A DNA stretch of 14,640 nucleotides, from positions 1 to 14,640 of the forward strand of contig MHER01000184.1 in the NCBI GenBank assembly GCA_001805205.1, in the 5' to 3' direction. Below, piece by piece: positions 1-7,113 of this stretch. Positions within the stretch are counted from its first letter, which is position 1. Each line of letters starts with the position of its first letter. The notes under the pieces are model-generated. The model searched no databases and was not told where the DNA came from. It saw only the letters and a list, made by a program, of their open reading frames with translations. Made by a program: the position numbers and the translations under genes. The stretch is from Nitrospirae bacterium RIFCSPLOW2_12_42_9. GTDB lineage: Bacteria; Nitrospirota; 9FT-COMBO-42-15; HDB-SIOI813.

Positions 1-38
1 AGAGTTATCTCTACAGCAGGAAAGATTTAAAGGGTAAT

Positions 39-602
39 ATGGTAAACAAAAACAAACATGTATGTCCTGTTAAACACGCAGCTTTTCTTGATAATAGCAT
101 TAGAAAATTGTTGCATAATCCAAAAAAGATATTAGGGGATTATGTAAAAGAGGGAATGACAGTTTTGGATTTAGGTTGTGGGCCAGGCTTTTTCTCAATT
201 GAACTAGCCAAAATGGTTGGTGTATCCGGCCAAATTATCGCAGCAGATTTACAGGAAGGAATGCTTCAAAAATTAAAATTAAAAATTGAAGGAACTGGGC
301 TTGAAAAGAAGATAAAACTACATAAATGCGATGAGAATAAGATTGGTGTTATGGAAAAGGTTGATTTTATTTTGGCTTTTTATATAATTCACGAAGTTCC
401 TGACCAAAAGGCATTTTTAGAAGAAATAATATCCATATTAAAATCGACTGGAAAAGTTTTTATAGTAGAGCCGAAACTATTTCATGTATCAAAAAAAGCA
501 TTTGAAGAAACTATAACGAAAGCCATAGAAATAGGATTTATGCCAATTGAAAGACCGAGAGTGTTATTAAGTAGGGCAGTAATTTTAAAGAAAACTAACT
601 AA
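39..602 (+). CDS. class I SAM-dependent methyltransferase
   Basis: This is a cytoplasmic Rossmann-fold methyltransferase that should move a methyl group from S-adenosylmethionine to an unknown acceptor. Motif I, VLDLGCGPGFFS, lies at residues 42-53, an acidic motif II residue at D70 (AADLQ), and the HEVP segment at 118-121 fits the loop after strand 4. The first 30 residues (KHVCPVKHAAFLDN, then an IRKLLHNP segment) are typical of a group of short type-11-like methyltransferases. At 187 residues it is near full length for that group. The ATG at 39 has AAAGGG five bases upstream. The frame stays open to the window edge, so a longer N-terminus cannot be excluded. The gene is AT-rich: two 60-base lines counted by hand gave 32% and 27% GC, so it may have been acquired. 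The substrate cannot be named. Confidence 0.85.
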   Translation: MVNKNKHVCPVKHAAFLDNSIRKLLHNPKKILGDYVKEGMTVLDLGCGPGFFSIELAKMVGVSGQIIAADLQEGMLQKLKLKIEGTGLEKKIKLHKCDENKIGVMEKVDFILAFYIIHEVPDQKAFLEEIISILKSTGKVFIVEPKLFHVSKKAFEETITKAIEIGFMPIERPRVLLSRAVILKKTN

Positions 603-666
603 ACGTTCCGGTTGATGCGCAAGAGATCAGCACTCTATAATTAAAAAGTTAAGGAGGTGAAACATT

Positions 667-714
667 GTGACAAAGCTAAACACAAGTATCCCCAAAGCGG
701 ATGGAATAAAATAA
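667..714 (+). CDS. 15-codon GTG-start reading frame behind a perfect Shine-Dalgarno; possibly a truncated gene start
   Basis: A GTG at 667 follows AAGGAGGTG (651-659) by seven bases and opens a frame encoding VTKLNTSIPKADGIK, ended by TAA at 712-714. The ribosome binding site is the best in this part of the window, yet the product is very short. It may be the 5' stub of a gene whose body was deleted, or a leader peptide for the pair that starts at 815. I recognise no family from 15 residues, and expression is unproven. Confidence 0.25.
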   Translation: MTKLNTSIPKADGIK

Positions 715-743
715 TGCATATCGGATAGGGTATTTAACTCTGT

Positions 744-773
744 ACTTTACTTTATTGGCCATTATTGTAAAGT
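744..773. promoter_or_regulatory. 30-base dyad, candidate operator
   Basis: The arms ACTTTAC (744-750) and GTAAAGT (767-773) are exact inverted repeats. They are centred on the same point as a central TGGCCA (756-761), and two further bases on each side also pair, so 12 of 15 positions are symmetric. The right arm overlaps the proposed -35 box at 765-770. This is what an autorepressor site of a small operon would look like. The binding protein is inferred, not known. Confidence 0.4.
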
Positions 774-793
774 GATACTGCATCTGTTAAGAT
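765..793 (+). promoter_or_regulatory. sigma70-like promoter for the 815-1391 pair
   Basis: TTGTAA (765-770) and TAAGAT (788-793) are separated by 17 bases. Transcription would start near 800, just before the ribosome binding site AGAGG (805-809) of the first gene. The boxes are only fair matches, but the spacing is ideal and the position suits the two genes downstream. Confidence 0.45.
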
Positions 794-814
794 AAATATA
801 AATAAGAGGCTATT

Positions 815-1003
815 ATGAGTTTAAGTAAGGTCATTAAAAAATATAAAATAAATGAACAACCTAATGATTTTTCATTTTGGCAATCAAGATCATACGAAGA
901 GCGATTAGACGCATTAGAGCAAATCCGAAAGGAATACAATTTATGGAGATATAATGCTGAGCAAGGACTTCAAAGAATTTATAGAATTGTTAAACGAAAA
1001 TAA
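815..1003 (+). CDS. small protein paired with a nucleotidyltransferase; putative toxin-antitoxin partner
   Basis: A 62-residue, highly charged, probably alpha-helical protein with no signal peptide or membrane segment. The middle, WQSRSYEERLDALEQIR at about residues 22-38, and the basic end LQRIYRIVKRK match a pattern I associate with short proteins encoded just upstream of nucleotidyltransferase-fold genes. The ATG at 815 has AGAGG five bases upstream. Its 3' end overlaps the next gene by 50 bases in another frame, so translation of the two is likely linked. No DNA-binding domain is obvious. By position and size it could be the antitoxin half of a module that represses itself through the 744-773 dyad. 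That role is inference; what is seen is a real small gene locked to its neighbour. Confidence 0.7.
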   Translation: MSLSKVIKKYKINEQPNDFSFWQSRSYEERLDALEQIRKEYNLWRYNAEQGLQRIYRIVKRK

Positions 1004-1391
1004 CGTTAGATATTTGGTGGTTGGCGGGTATGCAGTCGCATTTCACGGACATCCACGTTATACAAAGGATCTTGATATTTGGGTAGAATTGTCTCCAGAT
1101 AATGCCAATAAAATTATAGATGCACTTAAGAAATTTGGTTTTGGATCATTAGGCCTCAAACCCAACGACTTTCTTGAGAGCGATCAGATAATTCAATTAG
1201 GTTATCCGCCCAATCGTATTGATATCCTGACAACATTACAAGGTTTGAATTTTGAAGATTGTTATAAATCAAGAGTTGAAATTGAGATTCAAGGTCTTCA
1301 CATTGATTTTATTGATATTGAGAATTTAAGGAAAAACAAACGGGCTACCGGTCGTTCACAGGACTTGGCTGATGCAGAAAACTTAGAATAA
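954..1391 (+). CDS. nucleotidyltransferase-fold protein, AbiEii/DUF6036-like
   Basis: A 145-residue protein of the Pol-beta nucleotidyltransferase superfamily. The nucleotide-binding turn is VVGGYAVAFHG (22-32, with G24-G25), the metal-binding aspartates are D39 and D41 in KDLDIWV, and D90 in RIDIL is the likely third carboxylate. The C-terminal segment LRKNKRATGRSQDLADAENL (125-144) is a hallmark of AbiEii-like and DUF6036-type proteins, which often act as toxins or phage-defence effectors by modifying tRNA or other targets. The ATG at 954 has GGAG five bases upstream (945-948), inside the preceding gene. All catalytic residues appear intact, so an active enzyme is likely. Its target and toxicity are inferred from family only. 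Base composition is low in GC, like the methyltransferase upstream. Confidence 0.85.
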   Translation: MLSKDFKEFIELLNENNVRYLVVGGYAVAFHGHPRYTKDLDIWVELSPDNANKIIDALKKFGFGSLGLKPNDFLESDQIIQLGYPPNRIDILTTLQGLNFEDCYKSRVEIEIQGLHIDFIDIENLRKNKRATGRSQDLADAENLE

Positions 1392-1400
1392 TCCTGAGCA

Positions 1401-2399
1401 TCATGTTCCTCGGAAGGCATTCATTGCCTCTTCATAAAGAGGAACGGGGTCATCTATATACCGTGGAGAGAAGTGAAATATCACAAGGTCTTTTGCACAT
1501 GCCTTGCGTGCTATTTCCCCGGCCTGTCTTGCTGTTAAATGATACCGTTCTGATGCCAGGTCAGTATCTTTATCAAGGTATGCCGCCTCACAATACATTA
1601 CATCAGAGTCCTTTGAAAGCAGTATTATCTTTTCTTCGTTCTCAGGGCTATAAATAGCATCAACGATATATGATATCTTCTGACCTTCTGAAATTGTGGC
1701 AATACTGTCTTTAAGCTCCCCGAGTGAGAATTCTCTTGCAGTACTGATACCAACCTCTTCCGGTCCAATAGTAAAAATCTCATCTTCAGGTTTTCCGTCC
1801 CAGAGCGCCTGTTTGAATCTCCTTAGCCATGGCCCTACAGTAAGGTTCATGGCATTGAGTTTATCTTTATTAATGTTTATATGAAATCTCTCTTTGAGGG
1901 CAAAACCGAGGGATGGGATCATGTGATCCAAATGACTCGTAAATATTGTGAACATCTCTTCCTCTAATATGGAGCCTGTAAATGGCTTAATACTGATATC
2001 GTGACGCTTAAAGCCATCCTTTGCAGAAAAGTCTGCCATCCTTATTTTATCCCTATAAACCTCTACTACATGTATGGTAAAAGGGTATCCCTCTGTCAGA
2101 TTCCATGTATAACCACCAAGTTTCCCTTCGATATTATCTGTTATACCGGGTGGGCCAAAGAGCCTTAACCCTTTTTCCCTTCTTAATATCAGCCGTAACA
2201 GGTAATCAAAACCGACAAAATGGTCCATATGTGTATGTGATATGAAGACATCCGAGACCTTGACAAGTTTTGCAGGTTCAAGGAGAGAGATATCTCCGAG
2301 GTCAAAGAGAATGGATCGCTTCTCCCATTTTATCTCGATGTAGAGACCAGGGTCTTCAAAGGGGCTGTTTATAAGAAAGGAATTTAATAAAGGTTTCAT
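1401..2399 (-). CDS. metallo-beta-lactamase-fold hydrolase, RNase Z-like
   Basis: A 332-residue binuclear zinc hydrolase of the metallo-beta-lactamase fold. The metal motif HTHMDH is at 55-60, HLDHM gives further ligands at 156-160, D247 lies in YIVDAIY, and H287 (YHLTARQAG) and H309 (FHFSPRY) match the late motifs of tRNase Z. The LDHMIPSLGF segment also resembles tRNase Z, as does a length slightly above the usual 300-310 residues. It may process tRNA 3' ends, but related proteins act on other phosphodiesters, so I do not assign rnz. It starts 16 bases after the FmdB-type gene and has no clear Shine-Dalgarno, which suggests coupled translation. Its end converges with the nucleotidyltransferase gene nine bases away. 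Confidence 0.85.
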   Translation of the reverse strand: MKPLLNSFLINSPFEDPGLYIEIKWEKRSILFDLGDISLLEPAKLVKVSDVFISHTHMDHFVGFDYLLRLILRREKGLRLFGPPGITDNIEGKLGGYTWNLTEGYPFTIHVVEVYRDKIRMADFSAKDGFKRHDISIKPFTGSILEEEMFTIFTSHLDHMIPSLGFALKERFHININKDKLNAMNLTVGPWLRRFKQALWDGKPEDEIFTIGPEEVGISTAREFSLGELKDSIATISEGQKISYIVDAIYSPENEEKIILLSKDSDVMYCEAAYLDKDTDLASERYHLTARQAGEIARKACAKDLVIFHFSPRYIDDPVPLYEEAMNAFRGT

Positions 2400-2415
2400 T
2401 TAACTGGTGTTATTT

Positions 2416-2772
2416 TCATATGCCGGAAGATGACGTTTCATCAGAAGATGATTCTCCATGTGCGGCCTCTTCAGCAGCCGATTCTATCTCTTCATTAAAA
2501 TCCTCTCCAAGCTCGTCACCAAATTCCTTGCCCATCTTTTTCATGAATCTTGCCATACTTGCAGGATTATTCTCATCAATATCTCCCCATTTACCCGGGT
2601 CAGCCATTGACTCAAGACGTGCCTCTTCTGATTTTGGTGCAGCAAAACGGGAAAATAGTCTTGTAAGATCAACACTGCCGCAGTGGCTGCATATGGTCTG
2701 TTCAGAGCGGTTTAAAATAAGAAGGGCTATCTTTTTCCTGCAGCTATTACATCTGTATTCATATATAGGCAT
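2416..2772 (-). CDS. FmdB-type zinc ribbon protein
   Basis: A 118-residue protein whose N-terminus MPIYEYRC is the signature of the FmdB/CxxC-CxxC zinc ribbon family. One zinc ion should be held by C8, C11, C28 and C31. Family members are thought to act as small regulators or as partners of other enzymes, but the exact role is unknown. The C-terminal half is acidic and serine-rich (ESSSDETSSSG), probably disordered. The ATG at 2772 follows GGAG by six bases. It is the first gene of a two-gene unit with the RNase Z-like hydrolase, and the intergenic hairpins lie upstream of it. Confidence 0.85.
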   Translation of the reverse strand: MPIYEYRCNSCRKKIALLILNRSEQTICSHCGSVDLTRLFSRFAAPKSEEARLESMADPGKWGDIDENNPASMARFMKKMGKEFGDELGEDFNEEIESAAEEAAHGESSSDETSSSGI

Positions 2773-2886
2773 AGTAATCTCCAGTGTTACAGCTTATTTT
2801 AATAAAAAACTTATCTTATGACAAGGGCCTGTTATATCTGAAGGGAAAAAAGGAGAGGTTATTTGAAAATGCATAGCGAGTGCAAT

Positions 2887-2906
2887 CCCCGTAGCTTGCT
2901 ACGGGG
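2887..2906. repeat. perfect hairpin 1, REP-like
   Basis: The nine-base arms CCCCGTAGC (2887-2895) and GCTACGGGG (2898-2906) pair perfectly around TT. No T-tract follows on either strand, so it is not a typical terminator. TAGCGAG occurs on both sides (2874-2880 and 2908-2914). It resembles the palindromes mobilised by REP-associated tyrosine transposases. Confidence 0.75.
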
Positions 2907-2951
2907 TTAGCGAGCGAATTACAATAGAAAAGTACCTTACATTTCGAAGAT

Positions 2952-2973
2952 TCCCTGCAGCTTGCTGCAGGGA
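2952..2973. repeat. perfect hairpin 2, REP-like
   Basis: The ten-base arms TCCCTGCAGC (2952-2961) and GCTGCAGGGA (2964-2973) pair perfectly around TT, with a possible outer GAAG/CTTC extension. It shares the core AGCTTGCT and orientation with hairpin 1, whose centre is 66 bases away, but the outer stem differs while pairing is kept. A seven-base inverted repeat, ATTACAA (2918-2924) and TTGTAAT (2983-2989), frames this hairpin. Confidence 0.75.
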
Positions 2974-3054
2974 GCTTCAAATTTGTAATCCGGAAATAGA
3001 GGTAGTAATATTAAACAGGCCAGCAAATTTATATGATAGAGAGGAAATTCATCT

Positions 3055-3483
3055 ATGTTCAGGATTCGCGGGCATACGCTTTTATGTTTGCAGGGATTTC
3101 AGGGAAAAGGGTATGACGATAAATTTATTGCAAACATGAAGAAAATCCATGAAACTCTGTTCAATGATCCAACAACAGAGGTGGAGATTGTTGCTGGCCC
3201 GGATGATATATGTTATTCCTGTCCATATCTTAAAGGTAATGGCTGCACACTTAAAGGCCCTGAATCCGAGAAGGATGTTATAGAGAAAGATAATAGCGTA
3301 ATCGAATTCCTCGGATTTAAGCCATCAGGCAGACATAAATGGGAAGAAATACTGCAAAGGATTTCAGAGACAGTAAATGCCTCAATGCTTATAGGACTCT
3401 GTGACAAATGCCCCTGGTTCCCATTAGGGTATTGTGAAGAAGGGATATTACGGTTAAAGAGGTTAACTGATAGTCACTGCTGA
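3055..3483 (+). CDS. DUF1284 cysteine-rich protein, probable iron-sulfur binding
   Basis: A 142-residue cytoplasmic protein of the DUF1284 family, recognised by its opening RIRGHTLLCLQGFQGKGY (3-20). Six cysteines form two identical C-x2-C-x7-C sets: C53, C56, C64 and C116, C119, C127. C11 in LLCL is also typical. Such spacing suggests an iron-sulfur cluster or bound metal, but the family's reaction is unknown. The ATG at 3055 has GAGGAA eight bases upstream. It is a single gene. Its last ten bases overlap the end of the peptide-binding protein gene on the other strand, so no terminator fits between them. Confidence 0.85.
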   Translation: MFRIRGHTLLCLQGFQGKGYDDKFIANMKKIHETLFNDPTTEVEIVAGPDDICYSCPYLKGNGCTLKGPESEKDVIEKDNSVIEFLGFKPSGRHKWEEILQRISETVNASMLIGLCDKCPWFPLGYCEEGILRLKRLTDSHC

Positions 3484-5162
3484 AGAGTGTGTTTCTGTAA
3501 GCCCTGCGGTACATACCATCTATGTATATTATACCCAATCCCTATAGGTGCGGGTTCAATTCCATGAAATCTGGAATGTACGATAGGCAGGGCATCAGGC
3601 ACATATAAGAATATGTATGGAAGTTCCTCGGCCAGAATCTCCTGTATCCTGTAATAAGCCTTTTTTCTTTCATTTATATCAAATGTCCTCCTGCCCTTTT
3701 CCAGGAGGGCATCCACTTCAGGGTTTGAATAGCTTACGAAATTGAACTCCTTCTCCTTTGTCTTGCTCGAATGCCATATGTCATACTGGTCAGGGTCAAG
3801 CCCGATACTCCATCCTAGGACCACAACCTCAAACCTCCGTTTATCTATAAACTCGTTAATAAATGTAGACCATTCAAGCGCCCTGATATTAACTTTGATC
3901 CCGATCATTGCCAGTCTCCATTGTATGATTGTGGCAGTCTTCATCCTCAGTGTATTGCCCATGTTGGTCAATATGGTAAATTCAAACGGCCTGCCATCCT
4001 TATCAAGAAGACCATCGCTGTCTGTATCCCTCCATCCTGCCTCTGACAGGAGATTCCTTGCCTTTTCAGGGTTATACTCATATTTTTTTACATCAGGATT
4101 ATATGGCCATGTGTTCGGTACATAAGGTCCTGTTGCCGGCCCTCCAAGTCCGAATAAGACTCCATCCACTATCTCTTCTTTATTCAGGGCATATGCTATT
4201 GCCTGACGCACCCTCTTATCACCAAACCAGGGGTGTTTTTCAATGCATTTTCCCGAATTATCTCTTCTCAAACACAAGTTGAAGCCCATGTATGTATATG
4301 CAAATGTAGGGTATCTGAACTTATTGAAGTTTTTCTCAAAGTATGGTGTTGTTGTCTGACGCTGGTACTGTATTGGAGTAAGGCCCATGAAATCAACGCC
4401 GCCTGCCTGGAGTTCTAAGAACATGGTTGCAGGGTCAGGTATTATCCTGTATACATACTTATCGATGTAAGGCCGTCCCTCAAAGTATCCCTGGTTTGCA
4501 TCAAGTGTAAGCTCCTGCCCAGGTACCCATTTAGAAAACTTGAAAGGCCCCATGCCTGTTGGTTTTCGTCCGAGATCACTCTTTGTAATGTCCTTCCCTT
4601 CTAGAAGATGCTTTGGTAGGACAGTAAGGCTGCCCCAGCTGCTAAGCGCAGGGGCAAATGGCTTATCGTAGGTTACGCGGAGTGTATATTTATCCAGTAC
4701 CTCTGCCTTCTTAACCTGTTTATAGTCCTCTGAATATGCGGTCGGGGTCTTTTCATCTATTATAGTCTTATATCCAAAATAGACATCCTCTGCAGTAAAC
4801 TCAACCCCGTCAGTCCACTTAACCCCCTTCCTTAAATGAAAGGTTATAATGAGTCCATCCTTTGAGATATCCCACGACTCTGCGAGGTCTCCTATAAGTG
4901 TCAGGTCTTTATCATATTTAACCAGACCATTAAAGATCATGCCTGCAACTGCATGAGATGCACTGTCTCCTGCAAGCATTGGTATAAGTATGCTCGCTTC
5001 ACCGATTGTACCTTCAACAATAGTATCACCATAAGAGGGTTTATCGTTTGCATCAGTCTTTTCGATTGAATGGGCTTTTTGTGTTTCCTGTTCAGCAATG
5101 ATCAATGTGAACAAAAGTAGAAATATAAAATGTGCAAATCTATGTTTCATTAAAGTTCTCAT
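3474..5162 (-). CDS. ABC transporter substrate-binding protein, family 5 (peptide/nickel type)
   Basis: A 562-residue periplasmic binding protein of the SBP_bac_5 (OppA/DppA) family. Residues 11-24 form a hydrophobic export signal without a lipobox cysteine, so it is probably soluble. The family signature runs through LAESWDIS (93-100), [12 protein letters not shown] (108-119) and [11 protein letters not shown] (122-132). [10 protein letters not shown] (325-334) and the [15 protein letters not shown] run (363-377) follow. [12 protein letters not shown] (379-390) resembles a calcium-binding loop, although similar loops are common in this family. The start at 5162 overlaps the cax stop (ATGA); M5 is an alternative start. 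No permease or ATPase for peptide import is present, so the protein is an orphan here and its ligand is unknown. Confidence 0.88.
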   Translation of the reverse strand: MRTLMKHRFAHFIFLLLFTLIIAEQETQKAHSIEKTDANDKPSYGDTIVEGTIGEASILIPMLAGDSASHAVAGMIFNGLVKYDKDLTLIGDLAESWDISKDGLIITFHLRKGVKWTDGVEFTAEDVYFGYKTIIDEKTPTAYSEDYKQVKKAEVLDKYTLRVTYDKPFAPALSSWGSLTVLPKHLLEGKDITKSDLGRKPTGMGPFKFSKWVPGQELTLDANQGYFEGRPYIDKYVYRIIPDPATMFLELQAGGVDFMGLTPIQYQRQTTTPYFEKNFNKFRYPTFAYTYMGFNLCLRRDNSGKCIEKHPWFGDKRVRQAIAYALNKEEIVDGVLFGLGGPATGPYVPNTWPYNPDVKKYEYNPEKARNLLSEAGWRDTDSDGLLDKDGRPFEFTILTNMGNTLRMKTATIIQWRLAMIGIKVNIRALEWSTFINEFIDKRRFEVVVLGWSIGLDPDQYDIWHSSKTKEKEFNFVSYSNPEVDALLEKGRRTFDINERKKAYYRIQEILAEELPYIFLYVPDALPIVHSRFHGIEPAPIGIGYNIHRWYVPQGLQKHTLQQ

Positions 5163-6250
5163 GGCAAAAAATAGAAAGCAATAGCCAGTATAATATATAC
5201 AGCCATAAGCTGCACCCCTTCCATCCAGTTTGATTCTCCATCCATAGAGATCAGGCTTACAATGCCTACAGAGAGTACGATAGCCAGCACCTCAAATGTC
5301 GTAAAGAGGAGATCCATTGGTTGTCCGAAGATGAAATAACTTAAAAAGACCAGAATGGGGGCAACAAACAGGGCTATCTGTATGCTTGAACCTATAGCAA
5401 TATTCATTGCAAGGTCCATCTGATTTTTTGCTGCCATCATAACTGCTGTACTATGTTCAGCAGCATTTCCAATAATAGCGACAAGGATTACACCGACAAA
5501 CACCTCTGTCATGCCAAATACCTTTGCTGTATGTTCCACTGCACCAACAAGAAATTCGGCCATGATTGCCACAAAGACTGTACTGATGAGCAGCACCATA
5601 ACCGATTTACCCTTACTCCACCCTTTCAATGCTATGCCCTCTTCCATCCCCTCAGGATGTATTCCATCACCTGCATAGAGGTGTTTGTGGGTGCGGAGGG
5701 TGAACAGGAGGTTTAATAGATAAGTTACGAATAAGACAATAGCTATCTCAAGACTAAGTTCCTGTTCCTGTTTAACCTGTATATTCCCTGCAACACGATG
5801 AAAGATGGCCGGCACCACAAGTCCAATAGCACTGAGTGTAAGCAAGGTTGCACCCATGCAGGCAGCAGTCTTGTTGAAGGTCTGTCTTTCATATTTTAAG
5901 CCTCCAAATATCACGCTAAGTCCGAGAACAAGAAGGATATTACCGATGATTGAGCCTGTAATGGATGCCTTAACTACATCATAGAGACCCTTATTAAGTG
6001 CCAGTAACGCGATAATCAACTCTGCTGCATTTCCAAATGATGCATTAAGAAGGGCACCAAGACCTGACCCTAATCTCTCTGCAAGATATTCTGTTGCTTT
6101 TCCCATCAGTCCTGCGAGAGGGATTATAGCAAGCGCAGATGAGATGAAAATCCATACAGGACCGGCGTGTGATAACTCAAGGATCAGACTAACCGGGACA
6201 AAGATTAAGAATAGAGAAAGCGTGTCTATTTTAATATTTCCAATTTTCAT
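5159..6250 (-). CDS. cax: CaCA-family calcium/proton antiporter
   Basis: A 363-residue inner-membrane antiporter that should expel Ca2+ (or a similar divalent cation) in exchange for protons. The two alpha-repeats of the CaCA superfamily are clear: [17 protein letters not shown] (72-88, acidic E77) and [19 protein letters not shown] (259-277, acidic E265). [17 protein letters not shown] (96-112) and [14 protein letters not shown] (285-298) continue each repeat. About eleven hydrophobic segments and an acidic/histidine linker at about 189-204 match Cax proteins, and the length is normal. It follows znuB by 38 bases and overlaps the peptide-binding gene by four. A short hairpin lies directly before the start codon. 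Confidence 0.92.
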   Translation of the reverse strand: MKIGNIKIDTLSLFLIFVPVSLILELSHAGPVWIFISSALAIIPLAGLMGKATEYLAERLGSGLGALLNASFGNAAELIIALLALNKGLYDVVKASITGSIIGNILLVLGLSVIFGGLKYERQTFNKTAACMGATLLTLSAIGLVVPAIFHRVAGNIQVKQEQELSLEIAIVLFVTYLLNLLFTLRTHKHLYAGDGIHPEGMEEGIALKGWSKGKSVMVLLISTVFVAIMAEFLVGAVEHTAKVFGMTEVFVGVILVAIIGNAAEHSTAVMMAAKNQMDLAMNIAIGSSIQIALFVAPILVFLSYFIFGQPMDLLFTTFEVLAIVLSVGIVSLISMDGESNWMEGVQLMAVYIILAIAFYFLP

Positions 6251-6264
6251 AGGATTTTTATCCT
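6251..6264 (-). promoter_or_regulatory. hairpin over the cax ribosome binding site
   Basis: In the cax mRNA, AGGAU and AUCCU pair around AAAA and end directly at the start codon. The AGGA that would serve as Shine-Dalgarno is the 5' arm. The five-base stem is weak, so any control of translation is speculative. Confidence 0.3.
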
Positions 6265-6288
6265 GAGGCGAGGCATATTATGTACTTT

Positions 6289-7113
6289 TTAGTTTATTGC
6301 CGTCAAGATAGTCCTGTGTTTGGGTGACAGGAGTACTGACAGGAAGAAGACAAAAGATACGAACAGCACTGTGGTGGCCCCTGATGGAAGGTCAAGCCAG
6401 TACGATAAAAAGACACCTGATACTGAAGACCCTGTGCCGATCAGGGCAGAATATATGAACATCCGGATCATACTATATGTTAATTGATAAGCTGCTGCTG
6501 CCGGTGTTACTATCATTGCAAAGACGAGTATAGCGCCAACTGATTTCAGTGATATTACAATGGTTAGTGCGATCATGGTCAACAGCAGGAATGATAACCA
6601 CCCTGTAGGTATGCCGCCGGCCCTTGCCATCTCCTCATCAAAGGTAATAAAATGAAATTCCTTAAAAAAGAGATATACGAGGAACAATACGACAACACCT
6701 AATAATACAATAATAGCCAGGTCAAGTTTTGTTACAGATAGTATACTCCCGAACAGATATCCATAAACCTCGGCATTATAAATCTTCATCAAGCCGATGA
6801 AGAGTACAGCCAGGGCCATAGTAAGAGAGTAGAATATCCCTACTGATGCATCCAGTTTAAGATAACCCTTTTTACTCAGATAGCCTACTATCCATACTGT
6901 TATGAGACTGAATAAGACAGCTATGGAGAGAGGACTGAACTTAATAAGATAGCCGAGGGTAACGCCTGCAAAGGCAGCATGGGATGTCCCTGCACCGATA
7001 AATGTAAGATTTTTTAAAATTACAAAGACCCCTATGATTGAGCATACAAGACCTATTATTACTGAGGCAATCAGCGCCCTCTGCATGAATTCATAGGAGA
7101 GCATCTCAAACAT
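6289..7113 (-). CDS. znuB: zinc/manganese ABC transporter permease (ABC-3 family)
   Basis: A 274-residue inner-membrane permease that forms the channel of a metal importer with ZnuA and ZnuC. Several hydrophobic helices are separated by the family's conserved segments: GTSHAAFAGVTLG (42-54), the DEEMARAGGIP stretch that should contact the ATPase, a KSVGAILVFAMIVTPAAAA run and a late WLDLPSGATTVL segment. The ATG at 7113 overlaps the end of znuC by eight bases, with AGGAG about nine bases upstream inside znuC. Length is normal for the family. Zn versus Mn specificity cannot be read from the permease; it is inferred from the binding protein. Confidence 0.9.
   Translation of the reverse strand: MFEMLSYEFMQRALIASVIIGLVCSIIGVFVILKNLTFIGAGTSHAAFAGVTLGYLIKFSPLSIAVLFSLITVWIVGYLSKKGYLKLDASVGIFYSLTMALAVLFIGLMKIYNAEVYGYLFGSILSVTKLDLAIIVLLGVVVLFLVYLFFKEFHFITFDEEMARAGGIPTGWLSFLLLTMIALTIVISLKSVGAILVFAMIVTPAAAAYQLTYSMIRMFIYSALIGTGSSVSGVFLSYWLDLPSGATTVLFVSFVFFLSVLLSPKHRTILTAIN

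Larger units (their letters stand above)
603..814. other. 212-base gap before the small-protein/nucleotidyltransferase pair
   Basis: The gap holds no long reading frame. It contains a perfect Shine-Dalgarno sequence (AAGGAGGTG, 651-659) leading into a 15-codon frame, then a 30-base dyad (744-773) that overlaps a promoter-like sequence (765-793). These parts are listed separately. Confidence 0.6.
2773..3054. other. 282-base divergent intergenic region
   Basis: This gap separates the minus-strand FmdB-type gene from the plus-strand DUF1284 gene, so it must hold both promoters. I cannot fix either promoter with confidence. Its main content is a pair of strong hairpins at 2887-2906 and 2952-2973. 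Confidence 0.6.

Noticed and set aside
605..640. Short frame VPVDAQEISTL ending in TAA just after the methyltransferase gene, possibly the tail of a lost gene
   Set aside because: Only eleven residues before the stop, no recognisable motif, and an upstream stop in the same frame at 596-598; too short to support.
2420..2821. 133-residue plus-strand frame opposite the FmdB-type gene
   Set aside because: It is antisense to a clear family gene, is rich in serine as a mirror of the acidic tail, and has no motif of its own.
2887..2973. A transcription terminator pair or a two-repeat CRISPR array
   Set aside because: No T-tract follows either hairpin on either strand, and two palindromes with different stems and no repeated spacer unit do not make an array.
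3742..4418. Three plus-strand frames inside the peptide-binding protein gene
   Set aside because: They lie wholly antisense to a strongly supported 562-residue gene and show no domain or good ribosome binding site.
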